This document shows positions 1 to 8,146 of a stretch of 64,000 nucleotides of DNA, one piece after another. Position numbers and translations under genes: made by a program. Source of the stretch: Bog-473 sp963736525. Its GTDB lineage: Bacteria > Actinomycetota > Acidimicrobiia > Acidimicrobiales > RAAP-2. The notes under the pieces were generated by a model that was given only the letters and a program-made list of their open reading frames with translations, ran no database searches and had not been told where the DNA came from. The stretch is from contig CAVTPF010000003.1 of NCBI GenBank assembly GCA_963736525.1, forward strand, positions 28,163 through 92,162, given 5' to 3'. How positions within the stretch are numbered: position 1 is the stretch's first letter; each line of letters starts with the position of its first letter.

Positions 1-1
1 G

Positions 2-1669
2 ACGATGTACATCCTGCACAAGACCCGCGACCGCGGCGGCTACGCCCGTACGTTCTTGCGGGAGCTCGAGGAGGTCCTGCCGGCCTGCGTGGAACGGGGC
101 ATCACCGTCGTCTCGAACGCGGGCGGCCTCAATCCCGAAGGTCTGGCGGCCGCCGTGCGGGAGCTGGGTCGCCGCCAGGGACTCGAGGTGCGCGTCGCCT
201 CGGTCTCGGGCGACGACATCACACCCCAGCTCGCCGAGCTCCGGGCGGCGGGGGAGAGGTTCGTCAACCTCGACACCGGCGAGCCCCTCCCGGCCGCGGC
301 GCGCGTCGTGACCGCCAACGCCTACCTGCGTGCCCGCCCGATCGCCGACGCGCTGGCCGCCGGAGCGCAGGTGGTGGTCACCGGCCGGGTCACCGACGCG
401 GCGCTCGTCGTGGGGCCGGCGCTGCACGCGTTCGGATGGTCCGACGCGGACCTCGACGCGGTGGCGGGCGCGGTCGTGGCCGGGCACGTCATCGAATGCG
501 GTGCGCAGTGCTGCGGGGGGAACTACGCGTTCTTCGAGGAAGTACCCAACCGGGAGCGGATCGGGTTCCCGCTCGCCGAGCTGCACCCGGACGGCACGTC
601 GGTCATCACGAAGCATCCGGGGACGGGCGGCGCGGTGAGCGTCGGTACGGTGACGGCCCAGCTGCTCTACGAAATTGGCGGCCCGAGCTACCTCAGCCCG
701 GACGCGGTGGCTCGCTTCGACACCATCGCGCTCGCGCAGGAGGGACCTGACCGTGTGCGTATCTCCGGCGTGCGGGGGGAGCCGCCACCACCCACGCTCA
801 AGGTGACGGCAAACCTCCACGCCGGATGGCGCAACGCCATGACCCTCGCGCTGACCGGTGTCCAGGTCGCCGAGAAGGCGCGCTTCGCGGCCGACGCGGT
901 GTGGGCGGGCATCCCAGGAGGCCGTGACACCTTCGCCGAGACCGCCGAGGACCTCTCGGGCGACCTGACCGGCGGCGGCATGGCCTACCTGCGCCTGGCG
1001 GTGCGGGGCGACGACGAGGAGGCGGTCGGCCGCGCCTTCTCGGGTGCGGTCGTCGAGACCAGCCTCTCGAGCTATCCCGGCACCTTCTTCACGTCCGCGC
1101 CCTCGGGCGCGCAAGGTGTCGCCCGCTACTGGCCGACCACGGTCGCCACCGCGGCCGTCACGCCGCGCATTGAGTGCGACGGCCACGACGTTCCGACCAC
1201 CGCACCCGGCGTCGCTCCCCGTGACCCCGGCGCCGAGGGCGCCCCGGCCGCCGGACCCGGCACGGCGGGCGGTGCCGTGCCGGAATCCGTGCCGGAATCC
1301 GACCTGGTCCGGGTGCCGCTGTGGGTGCTGGTGGGGGCGCGTTCGGGCGACAAGGGTGGCGACGCCAACGTCGGCGTCTGGGCCGATGAGGACGAGGTCG
1401 CCGCGTGGCTACAGCAGCACTTCACCACCGCACGGTTCAAGGCAGTGCTGCCCGAGGCCGAGCCCTACCCCATCAGCCGGTACCCGCTCCCGAACCTACG
1501 GGCGGTCAACTTCGTCGTGCACGGCCTCCTGGGATGGGGCGTCGCGTCGAACCTGCGACTGGACACGCAGGCGAAGGGGCTGGGCGAGCTGCTGCGCTCG
1601 CGCCAGGTGGAGGTGCCGTCCTCGCTCGTCTCGAGCGGCCGGCCGGCGGCGAGGTACGCCTCGGCCTGA
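2..1669 (+). CDS. AtuA-family (DUF1446) protein, 5' end missing
   Basis: The product matches the acyclic terpene utilisation AtuA/DUF1446 family, linked to acyclic terpene or branched acyl-CoA breakdown; its biochemical activity is poorly defined. The large N-terminal domain is visible through Gly-rich motifs such as VVSNAGGLNPEG and IECGAQCCGGNYAFF. A separate C-terminal domain of about 100 residues begins near VPLWVLVGARSGDKGGDANVG, the usual two-part layout of long family members. A low-complexity Ala/Pro/Gly linker joins the two. Homologues have several dozen residues before the first Met seen here, so the frame almost certainly continues upstream of the window and the ATG at 5 is internal. 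Confidence 0.8.
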   Translation, partial: TMYILHKTRDRGGYARTFLRELEEVLPACVERGITVVSNAGGLNPEGLAAAVRELGRRQGLEVRVASVSGDDITPQLAELRAAGERFVNLDTGEPLPAAARVVTANAYLRARPIADALAAGAQVVVTGRVTDAALVVGPALHAFGWSDADLDAVAGAVVAGHVIECGAQCCGGNYAFFEEVPNRERIGFPLAELHPDGTSVITKHPGTGGAVSVGTVTAQLLYEIGGPSYLSPDAVARFDTIALAQEGPDRVRISGVRGEPPPPTLKVTANLHAGWRNAMTLALTGVQVAEKARFAADAVWAGIPGGRDTFAETAEDLSGDLTGGGMAYLRLAVRGDDEEAVGRAFSGAVVETSLSSYPGTFFTSAPSGAQGVARYWPTTVATAAVTPRIECDGHDVPTTAPGVAPRDPGAEGAPAAGPGTAGGAVPESVPESDLVRVPLWVLVGARSGDKGGDANVGVWADEDEVAAWLQQHFTTARFKAVLPEAEPYPISRYPLPNLRAVNFVVHGLLGWGVASNLRLDTQAKGLGELLRSRQVEVPSSLVSSGRPAARYASA

Positions 1670-1702
1670 TCTTCGGCCCGCGCCATCTGGCAGGATGGCG
1701 CG

Positions 1703-2866
1703 GTGGAGTTCGCCCGCGTGGTCGCACTCGTCGCGGGCATCGGCATCGTCCTGCTCACGGTCTGGAGCGTCTTCACCTCCCTGGTCGTCCCGCGCGCGAC
1801 GTCCTCGCGTCTGATGCGCGGCCTGGCGCGCAGCCTGAGTGGCTCGGCCCGCATGCTCACCCCGCGCCTGCCGGACTTCGAGGCCAGGGACCGCCTCCTC
1901 TCGTTCGTAGGGCCCGCCGCCATGGTGTTGCTGTTCGTCTTGTGGCTCTGCCTGATCCTGTTCGGCCTGGCGCTCGTCATCTGGTGGAACAGCGGGGTGA
2001 ATCTTGCCGACGCCATCGGCATCGCCGGCTCGTCGGTGTTCACCCTCGGCATCGTGACGGCGGCCGGCGCCGGCCCCCGGACGCTCGAGATTCTCGCTGC
2101 CGGCATCGGCTTCGGGGTCATCGCACTGGAGATCGCCTACCTGCCCGCGCTCTACAACGCGTTCGCGACCAGGGAGACCGAGGTGACCCTGCTCGCGGCG
2201 CGTGGGGGGACACCGGCCTGGGGACCGGAGATCCTGGCCCGCCACTTCTGGTTGGACACCATGGTCGAGCTCCCGCCTCTCTACGCGAACTGGGAGCGCT
2301 GGGCCGCTGCCGTCTCGGAGAGCCACGCCAACTACCCCGGGCTGATGTGGTTCCGCTCACCGGTCTCGTCGCGCAGCTGGCTCGTCGCTCTCGTCGCCAT
2401 GATGGACTCGGCCGCCCTCTACCACGCGGTCAGCCCGACGCAGACGCCGCGCCAGGCCCGGCTCTGCCTCTCCATGGGCATCCGCTGCATGCGGTCGATG
2501 GCGCGTGCGTTGCGGATCCCCTACGACCCCGATCCGTTGCCGAGCGCGGGCATCCGTCTCACCAGGGCGGAGTTCGAGGACGGCTACCGCCGGCTGGAGG
2601 AGGTCGAATTCCCGATTGAGCGCGACCTGGACGAGTCCTGGCGGAACTTCCAGGGCTGGCGGGTCAACTACGAGCCGATCGTCGACGCGCTCACGCAGCT
2701 GATCGCACCGCCGCCGGCCCCGTGGTTCATGGCGCGACCCGAGCTCGGCAACGCGGAATGGCCCATGGTCGTCAACCGCACCCCCGACGAGCCCCAGGGT
2801 GCTCAGGGGTTCGGTGTGAGCAAGACCTTCAGGACCCCGTCGGCCCGGGAGTCGAACAACTCGTAG
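1703..2866 (+). CDS. Predicted integral membrane protein, channel-like pore region
   Basis: A 387-residue protein with a hydrophobic N-terminus (about residues 5-25), a long membrane segment at about 70-95, a short re-entrant-looking segment containing GSSVFTLGIVTA, and another membrane segment at about 130-150. A hydrophobic segment, a TLG-containing loop and a second hydrophobic segment resemble the pore module of two-helix ion channels, but the canonical TVGYG filter is not present, so the channel idea is inference. The C-terminal 230 residues are soluble and Trp-rich and I do not recognise them. The start is GTG. The 3' end overlaps the convergent dehydrogenase gene by 64 bp. Confidence 0.65.
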   Translation: MEFARVVALVAGIGIVLLTVWSVFTSLVVPRATSSRLMRGLARSLSGSARMLTPRLPDFEARDRLLSFVGPAAMVLLFVLWLCLILFGLALVIWWNSGVNLADAIGIAGSSVFTLGIVTAAGAGPRTLEILAAGIGFGVIALEIAYLPALYNAFATRETEVTLLAARGGTPAWGPEILARHFWLDTMVELPPLYANWERWAAAVSESHANYPGLMWFRSPVSSRSWLVALVAMMDSAALYHAVSPTQTPRQARLCLSMGIRCMRSMARALRIPYDPDPLPSAGIRLTRAEFEDGYRRLEEVEFPIERDLDESWRNFQGWRVNYEPIVDALTQLIAPPPAPWFMARPELGNAEWPMVVNRTPDEPQGAQGFGVSKTFRTPSARESNNS

Positions 2867-3846
2867 GCCTGCGGCGCCTGCTCCAACGCCATCCGGTGGG
2901 TGAAGGTGTCGATCAACTCGAGCCGGCCCGCCTGCACCAGCGGGACCAGGGCGGGCCAGGTACCGGGGATGGGGGCGAAGATCGTCCGCAGGGTGAGGCT
3001 CTTCAGGAAGACCATCCCCATGGGGAACGCGAGCTCCGCCGACAGGTTGACGCCGACGACCGAGACCGTGCCACCGGTGGCGGCGCAGGAGAGGGCGTCC
3101 ACGACGGTGGCGTCGGCCCCAACGGCCTCAATGACGGACTCGGCGCCCCGCCCGCCCGTCGCCTCGAGCACCTGGGCCGAGCCCGGGGCGGTGCTGGCGT
3201 CGATGGGCTCCGCGCCGAGCCGCTCGGCGCGCGCCAGGCGCTCGGGCACGACGTCCACGGCGAGGATCCGGGCGGGTCCGAACAGCGCCGCGCACTGCAG
3301 CGCCATGATGCCGACGGGTCCCAATCCGACCACCACCACGGTCGCGCCCGGACGGATGGAGGCCCGCTGCGCGCCGAGGTAGCCCGTGGGGAGGATGTCG
3401 GTGAGTAGGACGGCCTGCTCGTCGGCGATGCCCTCGGGGATGGGCAGCGCGAACAGGTCTGCGAAGGGGACGGCCATCGCCTCGGCCTGCCCGCCCGGGA
3501 GGTCGGGCACTGTCCCGAACGCGGCGGACTTGCCGGCCACGCAGACGTTGGGCTGGCCGGCCAGGCAGGAGCGGCAGAGGCCGCAACCGATGACGCCCGA
3601 GACCAGCACGCGGTCACCCGGTTTCATGCTGCGCACGTGCGGGCCGGCTTCAATCACCGTCCCGATGGCCTCGTGTCCGAGGCGGATGCCGCTGCCCGTC
3701 GGCGCGTCGTGGTACAGGTGCAGATCGGATCCGCAGATCGCTGTCTGCTCCACCGCGACCACGACGCCCTCGGGCCCGGGTAGCGCAGGATCGGGGACGT
3801 TTTCGACCCGCACGTCGCGCGGACCCTCCAAGACCGTCGCTCGCAT
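2803..3846 (-). CDS. Zinc-dependent alcohol dehydrogenase (MDR family)
   Basis: A 347-residue medium-chain dehydrogenase that would oxidise an alcohol or reduce an aldehyde with NAD(P). The catalytic zinc ligands are visible as Cys38 (AICGSDLH) and His58-Glu59 (LGHE). The structural zinc loop has Cys88, Cys91, Cys94 and Cys102. A Rossmann motif VVVVGLGPVG sits in the middle. Length and layout fit the threonine/glutathione-independent formaldehyde dehydrogenase-like branch, but the substrate cannot be read from sequence. The gene is convergent with the upstream membrane protein and their coding ends overlap. Confidence 0.88.
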   Translation of the reverse strand: MRATVLEGPRDVRVENVPDPALPGPEGVVVAVEQTAICGSDLHLYHDAPTGSGIRLGHEAIGTVIEAGPHVRSMKPGDRVLVSGVIGCGLCRSCLAGQPNVCVAGKSAAFGTVPDLPGGQAEAMAVPFADLFALPIPEGIADEQAVLLTDILPTGYLGAQRASIRPGATVVVVGLGPVGIMALQCAALFGPARILAVDVVPERLARAERLGAEPIDASTAPGSAQVLEATGGRGAESVIEAVGADATVVDALSCAATGGTVSVVGVNLSAELAFPMGMVFLKSLTLRTIFAPIPGTWPALVPLVQAGRLELIDTFTHRMALEQAPQAYELFDSRADGVLKVLLTPNP

Positions 3847-3919
3847 TCCCGCACGCTACATCGCGAGACTCCGGGACTAGACTGCGTTGGGCCCTAAACG
3901 TCCCAACAGCTTCCGAACC

Positions 3920-4222
3920 ATGTCGTCCACATTCGCCCATCCTTCGACCATTGAGGTCGCCGACGAGGACATCGACGCCTTCTTCGAGTGGGAGGACCTG
4001 TGGGCGGTGATCGTCTGGAACGACGACGTCACCACGTTCCAGACCGTGATCCAGGCGTTCGTCGAGATCCTTGGCCACACCGTCGAACGGGCCGACCAGC
4101 TGGCGTGGAAGATCCACCGGACCGGCAAGGCCGTCGCCGCCGTGCGACCCAAGGACGAGGCCGAGGCGGCCGTGCATGCGCTCCACTCGCGCAAGATCTC
4201 GGCCACCCTCGCCCGGGCCTGA
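3920..4222 (+). CDS. clpS: ATP-dependent Clp protease adaptor ClpS
   Basis: The 100-residue product has the ClpS core that delivers N-degron substrates to the ClpAP/ClpCP protease. The diagnostic stretch WAVIVWNDDVTTFQTV contains the Asn-Asp-Asp of the N-degron pocket, and the conserved His lies in AWKIHRTGKA. The usual T-P-M/F after the acidic pair is TTF here. Length is close to that of characterised ClpS (about 106). I chose the ATG at 3920. An upstream in-frame TTG at 3887 would add 11 residues, and neither has a convincing Shine-Dalgarno. The gene stands alone, divergent from the dehydrogenase, with no clp protease gene nearby. Confidence 0.88.
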   Translation: MSSTFAHPSTIEVADEDIDAFFEWEDLWAVIVWNDDVTTFQTVIQAFVEILGHTVERADQLAWKIHRTGKAVAAVRPKDEAEAAVHALHSRKISATLARA

Positions 4223-4229
4223 CCGGCCT

Positions 4230-4886
4230 CTACCTCGGCGTCACTTCCGCCAGCCGCGCCGCGAGCCGCGCCTTGGTGGCCGGCCACTCGGACGCCACGA
4301 TGGAGAACAAGGCCGAGGCGCGCACCGTGTCGTCGGATCCCGGGCGGTCGGCGCGCACGATGCCGTCCAAGCGGCCCCCGATCCGCTCGATGGCGGCCCG
4401 GGACCGCGCGTTGCGCACGTCGGTGCGCAACGCCACCCGGTGGACCCGCCAGACCTCGAAGGCGTGCGTCAACATGAGCAGTTTGGCCTCCGTGTTGACC
4501 GAGGTGCGTTGCGCCGATCCGGCCAGCCAGGTGTAGCCGATGTCGACGACGTCGGGCACGCCGTGGCGCTGATGGGTGGCGCCCGGCGGCCACTGCCACG
4601 TGTGGATCTCGCAGAAGCGCGTGCAGCCCACGATCCGGTCGTTCCCGCTGGGGGCGCTCTCGTTGCTGCCCTTCTGCACGGTGGCGAAGGCGACGTGGGC
4701 GCCCGTCGCCACCTGTTCCAACGCGTCGCGGACGTAGGCGGTCATCTGCTCGGTCCCGTCGGGGGTGTAGGTCCACTGAAAGTTGCTCCGGTCTTCGGCC
4801 GCCGCCGCCACCAGGGCGGGGATGTGCGCGTCCGACAGTGGCTCCAGCCGCACCGTGGTCCCCTCGAGCGTGAACGGCTCAGGCAT
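4230..4886 (-). CDS. GNAT acetyltransferase, RimJ/RimL type
   Basis: A 218-residue acetyltransferase of the RimJ/RimL-like GNAT group. It begins MPEPFTLEGTTVRLEPLSDAH, the usual first strand of this group, and contains IGYTWLAGSAQRTSVNTEAK and VALRTDVRNARSRAAIERIG, the acetyl-CoA-binding and C-terminal signatures. Related enzymes modify N-terminal amino groups or small metabolites; the substrate here is unknown. The open frame extends further upstream, but the ATG at 4886 is preferred because it aligns with the family and overlaps the stop of the upstream MFS gene by 8 bp, suggesting translational coupling. Confidence 0.82.
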   Translation of the reverse strand: MPEPFTLEGTTVRLEPLSDAHIPALVAAAAEDRSNFQWTYTPDGTEQMTAYVRDALEQVATGAHVAFATVQKGSNESAPSGNDRIVGCTRFCEIHTWQWPPGATHQRHGVPDVVDIGYTWLAGSAQRTSVNTEAKLLMLTHAFEVWRVHRVALRTDVRNARSRAAIERIGGRLDGIVRADRPGSDDTVRASALFSIVASEWPATKARLAARLAEVTPR

Positions 4887-6498
4887 GCGCGGCGGGCACG
4901 CCGGCGCCTTCGGTGGCACCCGCCCCAGCCCCCGGCCGAGCCCCCGCTCCCGGCGGCCCGCTCGTGGCCGTCGGAATGACGAAGTCGCGCTGGCGCACCA
5001 GCACGAACGCACACAGCGCGCCGACGAAGGCGACGACGGCGCCGATCTCCATGAGGTGATTCAGGGTGGACGAGAAGCCGATGTGATACGCGTTGAGCAG
5101 CGCGGCCCTGGCGGCCGGGAGCGGGATGGCCTGGGCCACTTGATGCACCTCGCCGGCCGACATGGCGCCGCGTAACTGCGCCCCGCCCCGCTGGAGCACC
5201 TCCCTGCCGGTTGCCGTCTTGTCGAGCACGGCCGAGGTGTGCATCACGATCTGGCTCTGGAACACCGCGCCGAGCACCGCGATGCCCGTCGCGATGCCCA
5301 CCTGCCGGAACGTGTTGTTGGCGCCGGACGCCATGCCGCTGCGTTGTGGCTGGACGACCGAGACCGCGCCCGAGGCCAGGACCGGGTTCACGGTGCCGGC
5401 TCCGAGGCCGCCGAGGATGAACCCGGGCAGCAAGACCGTCCAGCCCGAGTCGGGATGGGTCGTCGCCATGGAAAGCAGCCCGCCGGACACGATCAGCATG
5501 CCGATGCCGAGCAGGTAGCGCGAGTGCACGCGCACCGTCAGGCGCCCGGCGAAGAAGGACCAGAAGAAGATGACCAGCGTCTGGGGGAGGAAGCGGATGC
5601 CAGCGGCCAGCGGTCCGTACCCGAGATCGTCCTGGATGTAGAGGGTCAGGTACAAGAACATGGCGAAGATGGAGGACGCCAGGGTGAAGGCCACCACGGA
5701 CAGACCCACGAAGGCGGGGATCTTGAACAGGCCGAGATCCAGCATGGGGTCGCCCGTGTGCAACTCGTTGACGAAGAACGCCACCATGAGGACGGCCGAC
5801 GCCACGAGGAGGCCCACGATGGTCGCGCTGCCCCAGCCGAGGTCGTTACCGCGCACGAGTGCGAAGACGAGGGCGAACAGACTGGCCGAGAAGGTGATGA
5901 AGCCGACCCAGTCGATCCGGCGCACCCGCATGTCCTTGGACTCGGCGATCTTGGTGACGGTGATGGCGACCGCAATGACCCCGATGGGGACGTTGACGAA
6001 GAAGATCCACCGCCAGCCGATGCCACTCGTGATCGCGCCGCCGATCAGCGGTCCGACGGCAACGGCGCCGCCGATCACCGCGCCGTAGATCCCGAAGGCG
6101 GTGCCCCGGTCCTTCCCGATGAACGCCCCGGCGATGAGGGCGAGCGACGTGGCGAACATGACGGCGCCGCCCACGCCTTGGACGGCGCGGGCAAGGTTGA
6201 GCATGAGGGGTGAGGTCGAGAGACCGCACAGCAGCGAGGCGAGGGAGAAGACGACCAACCCGATGGCGAACACCTCTCGGCGGCCATAGATGTCACCGAG
6301 GACCCCCGCGGTGAGGAGGAAGGCCGCCAGCGTCAGCGAGTACGCGTCGACGACCCACTGGAGGTCGGAGAAGCTCGAGTTGAGCGACCGCTGGATGTCG
6401 GGCAGTGCGACGTTCACGACTGTGATGTCGAGGAGAAGCATGAAGGTCGCCGTGCAGACGGCGATCAGGGTCCACCATTTGCGGTCGAGCGCGGGCAT
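4879..6498 (-). CDS. MFS transporter, DHA2 (EmrB/QacA) family
   Basis: A 539-residue drug/proton antiporter-type transporter with about 14 membrane helices, the count expected for DHA2. It begins MPALDRKWWTLIAVCTATFM followed by LLDITVVNVALPDI, the classic first-helix motif of this family, and has GRREVFAIGLVVFSLASLLCG at helix 2-3 and GWRWIFFVNVPIG at helix 5-6. The substrate is probably a hydrophobic or cationic compound but is not predictable. The last codons overlap the acetyltransferase gene, so the two are likely co-transcribed. The gene diverges from the ABC-F gene across only about 45 bp. Confidence 0.9.
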   Translation of the reverse strand: MPALDRKWWTLIAVCTATFMLLLDITVVNVALPDIQRSLNSSFSDLQWVVDAYSLTLAAFLLTAGVLGDIYGRREVFAIGLVVFSLASLLCGLSTSPLMLNLARAVQGVGGAVMFATSLALIAGAFIGKDRGTAFGIYGAVIGGAVAVGPLIGGAITSGIGWRWIFFVNVPIGVIAVAITVTKIAESKDMRVRRIDWVGFITFSASLFALVFALVRGNDLGWGSATIVGLLVASAVLMVAFFVNELHTGDPMLDLGLFKIPAFVGLSVVAFTLASSIFAMFLYLTLYIQDDLGYGPLAAGIRFLPQTLVIFFWSFFAGRLTVRVHSRYLLGIGMLIVSGGLLSMATTHPDSGWTVLLPGFILGGLGAGTVNPVLASGAVSVVQPQRSGMASGANNTFRQVGIATGIAVLGAVFQSQIVMHTSAVLDKTATGREVLQRGGAQLRGAMSAGEVHQVAQAIPLPAARAALLNAYHIGFSSTLNHLMEIGAVVAFVGALCAFVLVRQRDFVIPTATSGPPGAGARPGAGAGATEGAGVPAAHA

Positions 6499-6531
6499 TC
6501 GCGGAGTGTATCGAGTGCGTGTTCTCGCTCG

Positions 6532-6537
6532 TACAAT
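6532..6537 (+). promoter_or_regulatory. Candidate -10 box of the ABC-F gene
   Basis: TACAAT lies six bases before the GTG at 6543. With normal spacing, transcription would begin at or next to that GTG, giving a leaderless mRNA, which is common in actinobacteria. No good -35 box is visible, so this is tentative. Confidence 0.35.
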
Positions 6538-6542
6538 GTGCC

Positions 6543-8141
6543 GTGATCGTCGGGTCCGCTCTCACCCTCGAAATTGGTGACCGTACGCTGCTGAGCGACG
6601 CATCCTTCGTGGTCGGCGCCGGTGAGAAGGTGGGTCTCGTCGGGCGCAACGGCACCGGCAAGTCGTCCTTCATCTCGGTTCTGGTGGGTGAGCCGGCCCC
6701 ACAGCTGCACCACCGGGGCAACGTCCGGCTCCTCGGCTCGTTCGGGTACCTGCCGCAGGCCCCGGTTCCGGGCGGCCTCGGCCTGGAGCCGACCGGGTTC
6801 TCCCACGTCCTCTCGGCCCGGGGTCTCGACGTGCTCGACGACGCCCTCCAGGCCGCCCGCGCCGCTATGGCCGACGACGCCTCCGAGGAGAACATCGAGC
6901 TCTTCGCCGACCTGCAGGAGCAGTTCCAGTCGAACGGGGGCTACGAGGCCGAGTCGGTCATGGCCCGCCTGGCCGACGGGCTTGGTCTCCGCCAGGAGCT
7001 GCTGCTCGAGGACATCGACGAGCTCTCGGGTGGCCAGCGGCGCCGGGTCGACCTGATGCGGGTGCTCTTCCAGGAGCCCGAGTTGATGATCCTCGACGAG
7101 CCGACCAACCACCTCGACCGTGCGGCCAAGCGGTGGCTGCTCGAGGAGCTGGCGCGCTTCGCCGGCGCGCTGCTCGTGGTCAGCCACGATCTGAAGCTGC
7201 TGGACCAGTCGATCACCAAGGTGCTGCACATTTCGAACCAGCGCCTGACGGAGTGGAAGGGCAACTACACGCGGTTCCTGGCCCAGCACGAAGCCGATCT
7301 CGAGCAGCGAGCGCGCGCCGCGGAGCTGGAGCGGCGGGAGATCACCCGTCTGTCGGCCCTGGCCGACTCCATGCGGGCGAGCACGGAGAAGAGGGCGCGC
7401 AAGGCCAAGTCGCTCGACAAGCGGGTGGAGCGGCTGCAGGCGGAGCGCACGCATGTCGACCGGCGCGAGCGCGCCAGCACCTTCAAGCTGCCGACGCCGC
7501 CTCGCTCCGGTGCGATACCGCTCGAGGTGGCGAAGCTGGGCGTGCGGTACGGCAGCAAGGAGGTGCTGTCCGGCGTGACCTTCCACGCCGGGCGGGGCGA
7601 TCACATCGTGATCATCGGCCGCAACGGCGCCGGCAAGTCATCACTGCTCCGCTGTTTGGCCGGTGTCCAGGAGCCCTCGAACGGCGTGGTGGAGCTGGGG
7701 GCGAACGTGGAGGTGGGCTACTTCGCACAGGAGCACGAGCAGATCGACCCGGGCCGCTCCGCGCTCGACAACGTGAGCGACGCCGTGCTGAAGGCCGAGC
7801 GGGACCGACGGGCGCTTCTCGGCTCGTTCGGACTGCCGTCGAAGGCCGCCGACCAGCTGCCGTCGACGCTGTCAGGGGGCGAGCGGGCCAAGCTCGGCCT
7901 GGCCATGCTGTCGGCCGGCGAGGCCAACCTGTTGTTGCTCGACGAGCCCACGAACAACCTGGACCCGTCGTCCATCGCCGCCGTGGGTGCCATGTTGGGT
8001 GCGTGGCCGGGGACCATCGTTGTGGTCAGCCACGAGCGCGGCTTCGTGGAGGCGCTGCGGCCGACCTACTGCTTGCGCCTCCCCGAGGAGCACTACACGC
8101 ACTGGCGCGATGAGTACCTCGACGACGTCGAGATGCGCTGA
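6543..8141 (+). CDS. ABC-F family ATP-binding protein
   Basis: A soluble tandem ABC ATPase of 532 residues with no membrane segments. Both nucleotide-binding domains are complete: Walker A motifs GRNGTGKS (about residue 34) and GRNGAGKS (about 360), signatures LSGGQRR and LSGGERAK, and Walker B regions ending LDEPTNHLD and LDEPTNNLD. The linker between the domains is charged and helical. ABC-F proteins act on the ribosome as translation factors or antibiotic-protection proteins; this one is of the Uup/EttA-like general type. I chose the GTG at 6543, eight codons inside the longest frame, because a TACAAT box precedes it and the family consensus begins there. Confidence 0.9.
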   Translation: MIVGSALTLEIGDRTLLSDASFVVGAGEKVGLVGRNGTGKSSFISVLVGEPAPQLHHRGNVRLLGSFGYLPQAPVPGGLGLEPTGFSHVLSARGLDVLDDALQAARAAMADDASEENIELFADLQEQFQSNGGYEAESVMARLADGLGLRQELLLEDIDELSGGQRRRVDLMRVLFQEPELMILDEPTNHLDRAAKRWLLEELARFAGALLVVSHDLKLLDQSITKVLHISNQRLTEWKGNYTRFLAQHEADLEQRARAAELERREITRLSALADSMRASTEKRARKAKSLDKRVERLQAERTHVDRRERASTFKLPTPPRSGAIPLEVAKLGVRYGSKEVLSGVTFHAGRGDHIVIIGRNGAGKSSLLRCLAGVQEPSNGVVELGANVEVGYFAQEHEQIDPGRSALDNVSDAVLKAERDRRALLGSFGLPSKAADQLPSTLSGGERAKLGLAMLSAGEANLLLLDEPTNNLDPSSIAAVGAMLGAWPGTIVVVSHERGFVEALRPTYCLRLPEEHYTHWRDEYLDDVEMR

Positions 8142-8146
8142 GTGCG